From contig CAZEDW010000019.1 in the NCBI GenBank assembly GCA_964510955.1, positions 5,974 to 69,973 on the forward strand: 64,000 nucleotides of DNA. The letters run 5' to 3'. Shown here in pieces: positions 56,101 through 60,452 of the stretch. This DNA comes from JAFLCM01 sp964510955 (lineage in GTDB: Bacteria > Planctomycetota > Phycisphaerae > Phycisphaerales > UBA1924). Numbering within the stretch: the first letter of the stretch is position 1; the number at the start of each line of letters is the position of its first letter. The translations under genes and the position numbers were made by a program. The notes under the pieces are model-generated. The model made no database searches. It was given only the letters and a program-made list of their open reading frames with translations, and was not told the DNA's origin.

Positions 56101-57752
56101 CGGGTATCAAGGAACATGACGATGCAATCCGTGCCGGTACCGAGCGCAGCCCCGGGTTGAATGCCGATCTTGAGACCCGCACCGTCGGAGTCCATGTAGA
56201 TCGTCCCGCCGCCGAGAATTGAGCCGAAGCCGTTGCCGCCCCCGGTCCATTTTTGAATGTTGCCGGTGGCGTACTCGTCCGTGGAAATCGAGCCATCCAC
56301 CGATGCCAAAGTGATCGCGGTCGTGTTCGTGTTGTCGATGATTTCCGTTGCGTTAGCGCTGAACAGGTTGACCCGGGCAAAGCTGTTGTAGGTGCCGATT
56401 GCTGTGTTGTTGGGATTGGAGCCGTAGTTGATGCTCGTGCACACCGGGATCGATTCGTTGGAAAGGAAGTTGGTGTTTGAGCAATACGCGGCGAAGAAGT
56501 CCACGTTGGCGCCCATCTGCAGCCCGCCGAGGCTGGACAGCGGGATGGCGATCTCGCGCACGGTGGTGTTGGCGCCCGTGACGCTGGTGTTGTTGCCGAT
56601 GAAGTTCAGCGAGCCGCCGTTGAGCTCGAACGCCGCGATGGAGTTCTGGTCCACCGTGATCGCGTAGTCGGCGCCGAATCCGGGAGGGAAGACCTCGTTC
56701 CCAAAGCTGCCGAGGTTGGTGATGGCGGCGCGGAGTGTGTCCGCGGTGTCGTTCATGCTGGAGTCGTCGAAGCCCCCCGGCTTGGTGTCGAGGTAAATGA
56801 CCACGATGTCCGACCCCATGTTCGCCCCGGGACGGAATGCGACATAGAGGTTGGTGCCATCGGAGTGCATGAAGACATCGCCGGTGCCGACCTGTCCGCC
56901 GAAGCCGGTGCCGCCGCCGGTGGTCAGACCAAATCCGCTCGTACTGAACCATTGCCCGGAACCAAACGCTCTGCTCGAGTTGCCTGTCGAGTACTCGTCG
57001 GTACCTAGCGCGCCGTTCGCCGTGGCCGCATTGGCGTTGAGTTCAACCCGACAGTCGCGCGGCGTTCTGGCCTGGGCTGCATACGTCGCCGTGTTGCGTG
57101 GGCGTGGTGTTCCTATGGCAAAGTCGGCAGCATTCCAGCCCGTGTCGATCGCGCCGCCACCAGCACGAAATGGTGTAAAGGTCGTGCCCGCCGCTGGTGC
57201 CGCGCCGCCGCCTTCGAAGGTATTCGCACCGCCGTAGCCAATGTAGTCCTGGATTGCGCTACTGGTAGGCGCGGCCCCGGTGAGTGCCGTGGTGTTGTTG
57301 CACAACGCGAACTTGCCATCGGTGGCGCTCGCGGCGATGCTCGTGGAAGTCACGTCGGGCGTCGGCAGCGCGCTCCCCGTACCGCCAACTGTGCCAACCG
57401 AAAGCAGGAAGTACTGCCCCGGTGCGATGGTCTTGCCCGCCGGGATCGACACGACACTCCAGGTGCCGGTGCCTGTTGACGAGTTGTACTGGACGGACCA
57501 ACTGGCGACGCTCACCGTGCTTGACCCGCGGTTGTAGAGTTCAACGTAATCCGCATTCCAGAGCGCTCCGGCGTTTCCACCTGCGCCATATATCTGACTA
57601 ATCACCACCTGCCCCTGTGCCGACCCTCCCCCCACAAAAACAACCGAGGCGGCCACCAGGGCCGCCCGAGCGCCACGCTGACGATCAGCGAAGAGATGTT
57701 GAACAACGGTGCGGAGGGTCGAACAGACGCGGGCGGCGATAGCGGTCAACAT
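38172..57752 (-). CDS. Giant secreted multi-domain HYR-repeat protein with dockerin-like tail
   Basis: As assembled it has about 6,526 codons, including 34 unknown residues at the N-gap. In order it reads: signal peptide (about 1-47); lamin-tail-like domain (VVISQIYGAGG, ADYVELYNRGS); two copies of a module sharing DEY(S/A)TGN and SNESIP; an Ig-like stretch; four pre-peptidase-C-like modules (NDTCA...DVWYSFT); about 20 HYR repeats; a right-handed beta-helix region; about 26 more HYR repeats, one split by a jelly-roll-like insert; a PMP-like beta-helix region; and two dockerin-like repeats ending LLGQFG and LLGDFG. Each HYR unit has 81-84 residues and usually four Cys. The ATG at 57752 opens the signal peptide, with a purine-rich AAGGAAAGAGAGAG upstream. 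A surface adhesin or matrix role is likely. True length is unknown because of the gap. Confidence 0.95.
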   Translation of the reverse strand: MLTAIAARVCSTLRTVVQHLFADRQRGARAALVAASVVFVGGGSAQGQVVISQIYGAGGNAGALWNADYVELYNRGSSTVSVASWSVQYNSSTGTGTWSVVSIPAGKTIAPGQYFLLSVGTVGGTGSALPTPDVTSTSIAASATDGKFALCNNTTALTGAAPTSSAIQDYIGYGGANTFEGGGAAPAAGTTFTPFRAGGGAIDTGWNAADFAIGTPRPRNTATYAAQARTPRDCRVELNANAATANGALGTDEYSTGNSSRAFGSGQWFSTSGFGLTTGGGTGFGGQVGTGDVFMHSDGTNLYVAFRPGANMGSDIVVIYLDTKPGGFDDSSMNDTADTLRAAITNLGSFGNEVFPPGFGADYAITVDQNSIAAFELNGGSLNFIGNNTSVTGANTTVREIAIPLSSLGGLQMGANVDFFAAYCSNTNFLSNESIPVCTSINYGSNPNNTAIGTYNSFARVNLFSANATEIIDNTNTTAITLASVDGSISTDEYATGNIQKWTGGGNGFGSILGGGTIYMDSDGAGLKIGIQPGAALGTGTDCIVMFLDTRNGGFNDATQPSDSSTIERSAASDLGIFGNDSFPYGMYADYAIVTSSNGIFLFELTGTGTLTPVTGTASVTAGTAASPSVAGTYNNANPREIYIPFNMIGNPAAGSNIQFFTALVNGSNGFLSNESIPASGGLNGGTNPGSSATGTYTGFGRFRPYASNCTPKVLLFDYGQVLGGAVRMQEYVSSVGNIQYQWRKGATPVNVAGATDPFLALSATVAADYAPYSMLITTPCGGPFTTSLTAQYTLSQIGNNTCGTYTPNAAAVTIPSTGGNITGHTGFHTNDGATSCGTGGGRDCYYLFTPSSAGPWTIQTCSPAGYPSNVTPTLLDTIVSIHTACPATSANTVAGGCDDDGCSGSGVPSKIGGTTGITLTAGTPYVIRVAQWSTTGATGPFVLQAFLTPPANDTCASATSLTVTSGSATVTASNALATDDGITPSCGTTSKDVWYSFTTGAAQAGLWRINTCGSAIDTVLSVYTTCGGAELASGCNDDATTGPCSSTTQSEVNVTLLASTTYRVRVASKGAGAAGGSFTLNVDFASPPANDTCATATTATMVTTAPFITTVAGNNTFAASALDATQPSMCATAGKDVFYTVTIPALGTGLPTTNSWDFKTCTGTTQDTVLQVLDACGGNVLGCNDDFGGCGSGTQSSVSLVLAQGTTVKVRVASKGVSPAGGAFTLTIAPTPPSNDNCAGAIALSSGVTLTTNNLGATTDALVPTCQSNTKYDMWYSYTPCTSGTVYLNTCGSKALNGGTGISDTVLQVYTGTCGSPVAFTCFDDYTTAPANCVAGNTLEAAGSFTGVAGTTYLIRFSPYGSATVQMNSFKILVVGPTDNVNPTIVTCASGQSAFADGSCQAVVPDFTGGVSATDNCTPSGSLVITQSPAAGAVVGLGTTVVTITVKDAANNQATCNANFVVSDNTPPSITCGSSQSASADGSCQAAVPDFTAATSASDNCGPITKTQVPAAGTLVGLGTTVVTVRATDGAGNFAECNTSFIVSDTTPPSVTCGANQMGNADANCQAAVPDFTASASASDNCGPITLSQSPAAGTLVGFGPHSVTVTATDGAGNFASCVNIFTVVDVTPPTITCGSDQSAFADANCQAPVPDFAATATAADNCTFTVSQSPLAGTLVGLGAHTVTVTVTDQGGNTATCNNTFTVTDNTPPSLTCGANQSAFADASCAALIPDFTATASATDNCTAPGLIVLSQTPAAGGSVGLGVHSITVKATDGAGNFSTCVNTFTVTDNTPPSVTCGANQSAFANASCSATVPDFTATASASDNCDTSVTLTQSPAAGTPVGVGVHNVTVTATDDAGNFSTCVNTFTVTDNTPPAVTCPGNTTVAAGASCTYALADFTGAATASDNCGAVTVTQSPAAGAPLGLGTHSITLTATDGAGLTATCSFDVTVTDQTPPSITCPSNTTVAAGASCTYTLADFTGAATASDNCPGVVVTQSPAAGAPLGLGVHSITLTATDGAGLTATCSFDVEVTDQTPPSITCPSNTTVAAGASCTYTLADFTGAATASDNCPGVVVTQSPAAGGSLGLGVHSITLTATDGAGNTASCSFDVEVTDQTPPSITCPSNTTVAAGASCTYTLADFTGAATASDNCGPVTVTQSPAAGGSLGLGTHSITLTATDGAGLTATCSFDVEVTDQTPPSITCHSNTTVAADATCHYTLADFTGAATASDNCGPVTVTQSPAAGGSLGLGTHSITLTAMDGAGLTSSCSFDVTVTDQTPPSITCPATTIVAADASCSYTLADFTGSATASDNCGAVTVTQSPAAGGSLGLGVHSITLTATDGAGNTAXXXXXXXXXXXXXXXXXXXXXXXXXXXXXXXXXXVAAGASCTYTLADFTGAAAASDNCGPVTVTQSPAAGGSLGLGMHSITLTATDGAGNTASCSFDLEVTDQTPPSVTCGSDQSAFADGACLALVPDFTATATASDNCGAVTLSQSPAAGSPVGLGAYTITVTATDGAGNTATCTNTFTVTDNTPPSVSCGIDQSAFVDGTCHALVPDFTATATASDNCGPVTLSQSPPAGTAVGVGVHTVTVTATDGAGNTATCDNTFTVTDNTPPSITHCASAITENLSGRSGARVNPCQRPIADFTGDVTATDNCGAFTVTQSPAAGTLVGLGTTSVTITVTDQYGNETTCTTSYTLIDDVPPSITCGTDQAAFADANCQAGVPDFTLSAVANDACGAVTLSQTPAAGVLVGLGMTTVTVTATDGSGNTASCTNTFTVTDNTPPSVTCGAPQSAFADGSCSALVPDFTATATYSDNCTAHGSLVVSQSPAAGSSVGLGSHIVTVTVTDGAGNFNHCDATFTVTDNTPPSIVTCASPQSIPAVANCEALVPDFTGGVVAHDNCTPDSSLSITQTPVAGATVGTGTHTITIHVADATGNTADCNTTLTVQDDPPYFSGCPSNITVTADPGQCNAAASWTPPEGHDGCDPSPVVTSDHNPGDVFPVGVTTVTYLVTDNSNQTATCVFTVTVLSGGPPSTVYVDDSWTGTALGADPDGAGPAQVFGCDSFATIQGGVDGVASCGDVIVYAGLYAENVHVGQCVNITGPFAGVCANSAALSRGAEAVVVPATNDPLEGIVFYVTASNVTIDGLTIDADNTAIGGGIAINGADSNAANCVSNGSFEFPTAMPFVNVDHVSVVNNIILNANDVAVNFYEDGLAAYNGNNIDCNRFDNSSGVNPIYGYTRIGALVYNDWYGSIDLNYMTRTAIGVQTGNNHIAGDASSITSNYISTEVLGIWHNLHYQNAADWTIEGNTVEGAPSFEHSADGIYVSSIQTAVSATVHNNHTENLLDGVLAWNNPTTRPVTVSVLNSVNCDYGVRLRNVDVVYGPGAPTTLLVSSCNISGGIDGLWVDDDATGTDTVHMLAQEMHVSACSGAGGLVTGSRAQLSVRTSLTTFTSSPYGLDISGGFAMIETTNLTGNTSAGLRVRDGATVDAGDCAGNNYSGLGTGSGPAGSSAGGNLLGGYGYDNASPHAVDNQNADVQPYVLAQFNDWGANVGDDIENVIHDDTDSPAFSQVIFSQNPIKLKCPPAVNVQCVSNIPAGATTLADFTTQGGVVSASSASVSFVDVPPSLSGDGNIIRTYTVTDDCGQSTTCDQLITVDDTIPPTITHCASSASAFADATCSAPVPDFSGDVTAIDNCSNSVITVTQSPAAGTLVGRGLHGVTITVSDGHGNIRTCLTSFTVIDNTPPSITCPVGFTVAADAGCQYELDNYTGLATASDNCGTALVSQSPLPGSLVGPGVHTITLTANDGNGNTASCTFDITVTDQTPPSVTCGAPQAAFADASCSALVPDFIGTSTISDNCTPFGSLTISQSPAAGASVGVGVHTVTITVTDGAGNSNNCNTTFTVTDNTPPTVACGAPQSAFADATCSALVPDFIGTSTIADNCTPFGSLTIVQSPAAGTAVGLGVHAVTITVTDGAGNSSGCGTSFTVTDNTPPSITCGAPQSAFADATCHAEVPDFTAGATATDNCGPIVKTQTPAAGTLAGLGANTITVTATDGAGNSASCNATFTVIDNTPPVIDNCAPPQSISAAPNCQGTVPDFTGGVVAHDNCTPSSSLSVTQSPLAGASLPVGVHTITLTVTDATGNQATCVASLTITDNTPPSISSCSPPQSANADANCSAVIPDFTSGVVASDACSAVTVVQSPAAGTAVGLGSHNILLTVSDSAGNTSTCTTTFTVNDITPPSVPYVANVTVYCGDLRDPPATGVPTSTDACGPVTLTFDDNRSGLSGCNATGVIVRTWTATDGSGNASAYDQTITVVDNTPPVLGACPANISVDSGPSACNAVVSFTLPTAYDQCYDQGFENPQFTSGDYFNAPSTDWNDSNSMLNRVLSGFAGVPSHSGSAHAVIDSTSLPASPDDYTGAFTRLGGYSSVFGSGFKTSVAVYIDLNDPAVLANTYGWDLSSAASDQSGSHRRDFVFHAASNNLGQVLIGGSNNSNFTRRNDLASINHYTIIASGWYIFESDFRDNAGVLAVDLNLRDSGGALLWTETRSDPSDLISTIVGGNRYMWFTFLETASLAIDDTQLRRNTSVTSTPSSGSSFPIGTTPVVVTTTDACGNPSTCTFNVTVTDTTPPTIACGPGQSAFADANCHAPVPDFTLTASASDNCGYTLSQSPAAGALVGVGVTTVTVTATDGAGNSASCNTTFTVTDNTPPSLVCPPPIVEGTSTASRSTVGCTALIPDFTFHLNAHDNCTPDGSLIVTQNPPAGTEVGLGTHAVTITVTDAYGNTVSCTTSYTLTDDTAPTISCPPSVPDLIVNANCQVALPSYTSLGLAKDNCTGTSRIIITQSPAAGTVVTVGDTLITLTADDQHGNTASCSFTVHVKDTTPPSISVCPSNQNVSVGANCTALLPDLRPELTAHDNCTSDANLTVTQSPAPGTPMALHAVVHVTFTVTDQSGNIATCSCDVTAVDTTQPSLTCGAPQSASADATCMAAVPNFIATSTYSDNCTTNANLTVSQSPAAGAMVGLGAHTVTVTVTDESGNSINCNTTFTVSDTTAPSITCGAGQSAFADGSCSALVPDFISTSTYADNCTAHGSIIVSQSPAAGSSVGLGVHTVTVTVTDGAGNSNHCDTTFTVTDNTPPSITCGAGQSAFADASCSALVPDFMTTSTYADDCTAHGDLTVTQSPAAGTPVGLGVHTVTVTVTDASGNSNHCDTTFTVTDNTPPSITCGAPQSAFGDATCSALVPDFIATSTYADNCTAHGALVVSQSPAAGTAVTTGVHTITITVTDASGNSNHCDTTFTVTDNTPPSITCGAGQSAFADASCSALVPDFVSTSTYGDNCTPTGSLIVTQSPAAGSTVSIGVHTVTVTVTDASGNSNHCDTTFTVTDNTPPSITCGAGQSAFADGSCSALVPDFISTSTYADNCTALGALIVSQSPAAGTPVSLGVHTVTVTVTDASGNSNHCDTTFTVTDNTPPSITCGAGQSAFADGSCSALVPDFVSTSTYADNCTAHGTLIVSQSPAAGTPVSLGVHTVTVTVTDASGNSNHCDTTFTVTDNTPPSITCGAPQSAFADGSCSALVPDFISTSTYADNCTALGALSVSQSPAAGTPVSLGVHTVTVTVTDASGNSNHCDTTFTVTDNTPPSITCGAGQSAFADGSCSDLVPDFISTSTYADNCTPSEMLTVVQSPAAGTPVSLGAHTVTVTVTDASGNSNHCDTTFTVTDNTPPSITCGAPQSAPANGACQAAVPDFISTASYADNCTAHGSILVSQSPAAGTLVTTGTHTVTVTVTDASGNSNHCDTTFIVNDNTPPSITCGAGQSAFADASCSALVPDFISTSTYADNCTAHGALIVSQSPAAGATVTTGIHTITVTVTDGAGNSNSCNTTFTVTDNTQPSIVCGAPQSAFADGTCQAAVPDFIATATYSDNCTPTGGLTVVQSPAAGTLVGLGVTTVTVTVTDASGNSNHCDTTFTVNDNTPPVINSCSGLAAFQTGVGCVYVLGDFRPDVNAVDNCSPVANLTITQSPAPGTPLGVGNYTITFTVTDQAGNFSICTRNISVTDPYNIIYVNWAAVGANDGTSWANAFTTLQAALAATCDADEIWVAKGTYRPDAFGGPRSSTFYIPAQVRVYGGFNATESLRNQRNVVANVTTLSGDLDSDDNLASFNDNSYHVVTFGTGLGAVLDGFTILGGNANGVAIGDQRGGGVLAQAGNPILAKCRVIQNFAQNSGGGIYADASGLRAVNTLFLLNASPLNGGAVAASGGTPSFMNCIFNNNLSYGGDGAAFHGTGSAVTVINSTFYNNQSAASVTGGIRIVGGSMNVVNTILWNNVDSTGVTMAAQLSASGGTISATYSLIKNLGAPLLGFGNISSAPLFRDDNGPDNVVGTLDDDFRLFPISPGVDAGNNSAVPSDFADLDQDSITAEVTPYDYKNFTRFLDVPFTVDSGLGTAPIVDMGAHENTPCVSDLNNDGIVGTNDLVILLGQFGQFVPPGTGGDINGDGFVNTIDLTILLGDFGCHP
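39545..46990 (-). repeat. HYR repeat block 2 (about 26 units)
   Basis: I count about 26 HYR or HYR-like units in this block, each marked by a DNTPPSITCG-type junction, PDF, DNC, QSPAAG and VTVTD. One unit near 43.9-44.7 kb is interrupted by a jelly-roll-like insert (QFTSGDYFNAPSTDWNDSNS), and one lacks the QSPAAG core and reads like a different Ig fold. Edges are approximate. Confidence 0.85.
40029..42801 (-). repeat. Near-identical 252-bp tandem repeats
   Basis: The anchor GCAGGTGATG or a close variant occurs at 40029, 40281, 40533, 40785, 41037, 41289, 41541, 41793, 42045, 42297, 42549 and 42801. That is twelve positions, every one exactly 252 bases from the next, without an indel. Each unit encodes one 84-residue HYR domain. 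Flanking units diverge more and vary in length, so this part looks recently amplified or homogenised. Confidence 0.92.
48640..53635 (-). repeat. HYR repeat block 1 (about 20 units)
   Basis: About 20 HYR units lie here. Units at roughly 50.4-52.1 kb form a closely related 81-residue subgroup (CPSNTTVAAGASCTYTLADF) with a 243-base period, and the N-gap falls within this subgroup. The block ends at an atypical unit (GCPSNITVTADPGQCNAAAS), directly before the beta-helix region that begins VYVDDSWTG. Confidence 0.85.
50605..50704. other. Assembly gap of 100 N
   Basis: Exactly 100 N, the usual placeholder for a gap of unknown size, lie within the 243-base HYR subgroup. Comparing with neighbouring units, resuming the repeat in phase needs 67 bases, or 67 plus whole repeat units. 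Since 67 and 100 leave the same remainder on division by 3, the frame reads through by chance. The true number of repeats here is unknown. Confidence 0.97.
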
Positions 57753-58305
57753 GGACGCTCTCTCTTTCCTTCGGGGCGGCCGCAAACCGGCCGCTCCGCT
57801 GCGGAGCAAACCAAACCATCCGGCAGGTCGCGTGCCCTCAGCCATTCATGGCTGTGGGGAGCATTCACAGAATGAAGAGAGAGGGAGCCGCCGCGCGCAA
57901 CGCGTTCGCTTCAAGCGCGCCGTCGAGATCGCACGCAAAAAAACGCAGTTGTCGAAACCACCCACTTCTCTCCGCAACTCCGAGAACCAATCACCACGAG
58001 ACCTGCAAAACCATGCGAGTCACGTTTCAAGCTAGCCCGCGGGTGGGGGCGCGTCAACTCTTTTTCTTCGGATTGGAGCGGTTCCAGCGGGCCGTGCGCC
58101 CGAGAACCGTCCCCGGTGAATAAGGCGCGGGTCCGAGTTCCGCACGGCATTCATCTCACGCACTCCCTGTCCGAGGGACGCTGTCATGGCACCGCAGAGG
58201 CGTGCGCGCACGGGCCCCAGCGGGCGTTCAAACATGCGTTTGCCGCGGCGACGCGCTCGGGCACATCCGTTCTGGATTCCTTCTATCCTGAGGCACCCGG
58301 TCGCC
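57753..58305. other. Divergent intergenic region upstream of the giant gene
   Basis: This region should carry promoters for the giant gene (minus) and the DUF2752 gene (plus). I see a purine-rich Shine-Dalgarno stretch next to 57752 and a small inverted repeat, AGCCAT (57840-57845) with ATGGCT (57848-57853). No convincing promoter pair or RNA gene stands out. Open frames in it lack family features. Confidence 0.5.
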
Positions 58306-58773
58306 ATGAGTTCACTCGCGTTACCCAAGTCCTCGCGCTCGCCTTACGCGGCCCGTTCGCCGTGGGGGGTTCGTTTGAGCGCCGGCGTCGCGGCGCTCGC
58401 GATCCTGTTCGTCCTTGTTCTGGCGGCACGCCTCAACCCCGACCCCAAGGGCCACGGCACCCACACCCAGCTCGGCCTGCCCCCGTGCACCTGGGCCGCC
58501 TACCTCGAACGCCCCTGCCCGACCTGCGGCATGACCACCGCCTTCGCCCACGCCGCCCACCTGCAGTTCTGGGATTCGATCAAGGCGCAGCCCTTCGGGG
58601 CGCTCCTGGCGGTCTTCTCCGCAGCGTTGTTCTGGGTGTGCGCCCACGTGGCGGCGACCGGGTCGCGGGCGCTGGCGATGGTGGGGGGGGTCTTCAAAGG
58701 CTGGACGTGGTGGTTGCTCGGCCTGCTGTTCATCGCCTCGTGGCTCTATAAGATCGCGGCGTGGCAGGCCTGA
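58306..58773 (+). CDS. DUF2752 family membrane protein
   Basis: The product has 155 residues and three hydrophobic segments (about 20-40, 85-110 and 125-145). The family signature is CPTCGMTTAFAHAAHLQFWDSIKAQPFGALLAV, in which the CPxCGxT core, the helix and the NP/QPFG turn are typical. The function of DUF2752 is not known. The ATG at 58306 is chosen because it leaves a normal short N-terminus; the frame is open further upstream. The next gene begins about 130 bases later on the same strand. Confidence 0.88.
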   Translation: MSSLALPKSSRSPYAARSPWGVRLSAGVAALAILFVLVLAARLNPDPKGHGTHTQLGLPPCTWAAYLERPCPTCGMTTAFAHAAHLQFWDSIKAQPFGALLAVFSAALFWVCAHVAATGSRALAMVGGVFKGWTWWLLGLLFIASWLYKIAAWQA

Positions 58774-58905
58774 CCGGTGCTCCCCCGGTGCTCCCCCCCG
58801 GAGCTCCCCTGAGAGCCGTTCCTCTGGGAACCCACGCCCGGCCCGCTCGTCCAACGTCCCGCCCTCACCCGCCCACCGAACCCCATGGAGCCGCCCCTGC
58901 CCTCG

Positions 58906-59574
58906 ATGCTCAAAGCCCTGATCCTGCCCGCCGTGCTGGTTGTGGCCGCGCTCATGATGTCCGGTTGCCAGGCGGTGGCCCTGGCGGGCGTGATGGCCGA
59001 TACGTTCGAGAAGACCGGGTCGCACAAGGTCTACCCCGAGTACGAGGGCCTGCGCGGCAAGACGTTCGCGGTTGTGATCGCCGCCGACCGCGTGGTGCAA
59101 GGCAACGACCCGCGGCTGGTGGTCCGGCTGACCAACGGCATCACGCGCAAGCTCGCCGAGAGCAAGGACGTTCACGGCTCGGTGGGCTATGTGCCCGGCC
59201 CGCGGGTGCTGGAGCTTCAGTACAACAAGCCCCGGTGGACCACCTGGAGCTACTCGCGCCTGGCCGACGAGTTCGGCGTCGACCGTCTGATCTATGTCGA
59301 GCTGGGCGAGTACCGGCTGGGCGAGCCGGGCAACGCGCACCTGTGGAACGCCGTGGCCTCGGCGCACGTGGGCGTGGTGGAGGCCGACGCCGAGGGCGCC
59401 GGCGATTCGTTTTCCTACACCAAGGACGTGCGCGTGACGTTCCCCGACGAGTCCGGCGTGACCACCACCGAGAGAAACCGCGGGTACATCCAGGCAAACC
59501 TCGAGGAGCGCCTGGCCGACCGCGTTGCGTGGTTGTTCTTCGAGCACGAGGAACCCAACAAGATCAAGTACTGA
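58906..59574 (+). CDS. Lipoprotein of unknown function (first of a pair)
   Basis: The product has 222 residues from ATG 58906; an ATG at 58885 would add seven residues ahead of a normal lipoprotein signal. The lipobox is MSGC. The mature part has a strand-rich core: KTFAVVIAADRVVQG, VRLTNGITRKLAES, FGVDRLIYVELGEYRL, and a C-terminal segment ending LADRVAWLFFEHE. The following gene begins 2 bases after its stop and has the same order of segments, so the two are likely ancient duplicates acting together in the envelope. Function is unknown. Confidence 0.8.
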   Translation: MLKALILPAVLVVAALMMSGCQAVALAGVMADTFEKTGSHKVYPEYEGLRGKTFAVVIAADRVVQGNDPRLVVRLTNGITRKLAESKDVHGSVGYVPGPRVLELQYNKPRWTTWSYSRLADEFGVDRLIYVELGEYRLGEPGNAHLWNAVASAHVGVVEADAEGAGDSFSYTKDVRVTFPDESGVTTTERNRGYIQANLEERLADRVAWLFFEHEEPNKIKY

Positions 59575-59576
59575 GC

Positions 59577-60302
59577 ATGCACGCGACACCAAGAAGCAGT
59601 CCCCTGGCTCGGGCGGCGGCACGCGGATTCGCCGCGGCGCTGTCTCTTTGCACCGCGGCGCTCATGCAGTCGTGCAACGTCGCGGTCCCGGTTGCCTATG
59701 CCATCACGGGCCCGCCCCAGGTCGACGCGGTGACGGAACTCGACGCCAAGCGCCCCACCGTGATCCTGGTCGACGATCCCGCCAGCAAGATGCCCCGGCG
59801 CGAGCTGCGCCAGGTGCTCGGATCGACCGCGGACGCCGAGCTCCTGAAGGCCAAGGTCTTCCCTGACGGCAAGCTCATCGCGTCCCGAAGCGCCTTGGCG
59901 GCGTCGGGCACCGGCTCGCTCGGCACCGGCGCCCCCAAGCTCTCGGTCGTGGACGTCGGGCGAAGGGTCGGCGCTGAGGTGGTGGTCTATGCGGAAGTGC
60001 TGGATTGGACGCTGGTCTCCGACGGTCAGTCCATCTCACCCGCGGCCACGATGAGCGTCCGGGTGATCGATGCGCTCTCCAACCAGCGGATTTTTCCCAC
60101 CGAGAGCGAGCACGTCGTCGTCGCCCGTCTGCAGGCCGGATCGGGCTATAAGGAAGGCGACCGCCCGCTCATCGAGAAGGCCCTGGCCAACCAGATGGGG
60201 CTCGACCTGGCCCGAGTGTTCTTCAAGCACCCCCGCACGCAGCTCCAGGACCAGCGGCCTCAGCGCCTCAGCGGCCCCTCGTCGGGTCCGCTCACGAACT
60301 AG
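59577..60302 (+). CDS. Lipoprotein of unknown function (second of a pair)
   Basis: The product has 241 residues from ATG 59577. The signal region has AALSLCTAALMQSCNVAV, with LMQSC as a loose lipobox. The core follows its neighbour: RPTVILVDDPAS, VGRRVGAEVVVYAEVLDWTL, TMSVRVIDALSNQRIFPTE, and LANQMGLDLARVFFKHP at the end. This last part matches the LADRVAWLFFEHE end of the first protein. The 2-base gap suggests translational coupling. Role unknown; a periplasm-facing component of an envelope complex is a guess. Confidence 0.8.
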   Translation: MHATPRSSPLARAAARGFAAALSLCTAALMQSCNVAVPVAYAITGPPQVDAVTELDAKRPTVILVDDPASKMPRRELRQVLGSTADAELLKAKVFPDGKLIASRSALAASGTGSLGTGAPKLSVVDVGRRVGAEVVVYAEVLDWTLVSDGQSISPAATMSVRVIDALSNQRIFPTESEHVVVARLQAGSGYKEGDRPLIEKALANQMGLDLARVFFKHPRTQLQDQRPQRLSGPSSGPLTN

Positions 60303-60452
60303 CCCCCTTGGGTGGTCGGCCACAATTCGGTCTTTGGGCTCGGCGGTCTTGCTCCGGGGGGATCGTCCCGATACGTTGAATCAGGACCGCTCCGCGCCGG
60401 GTATCGGCGCGGCCCTGTCGCGCCGAGTCCGAGAACTCTCACGAGGTTCACC

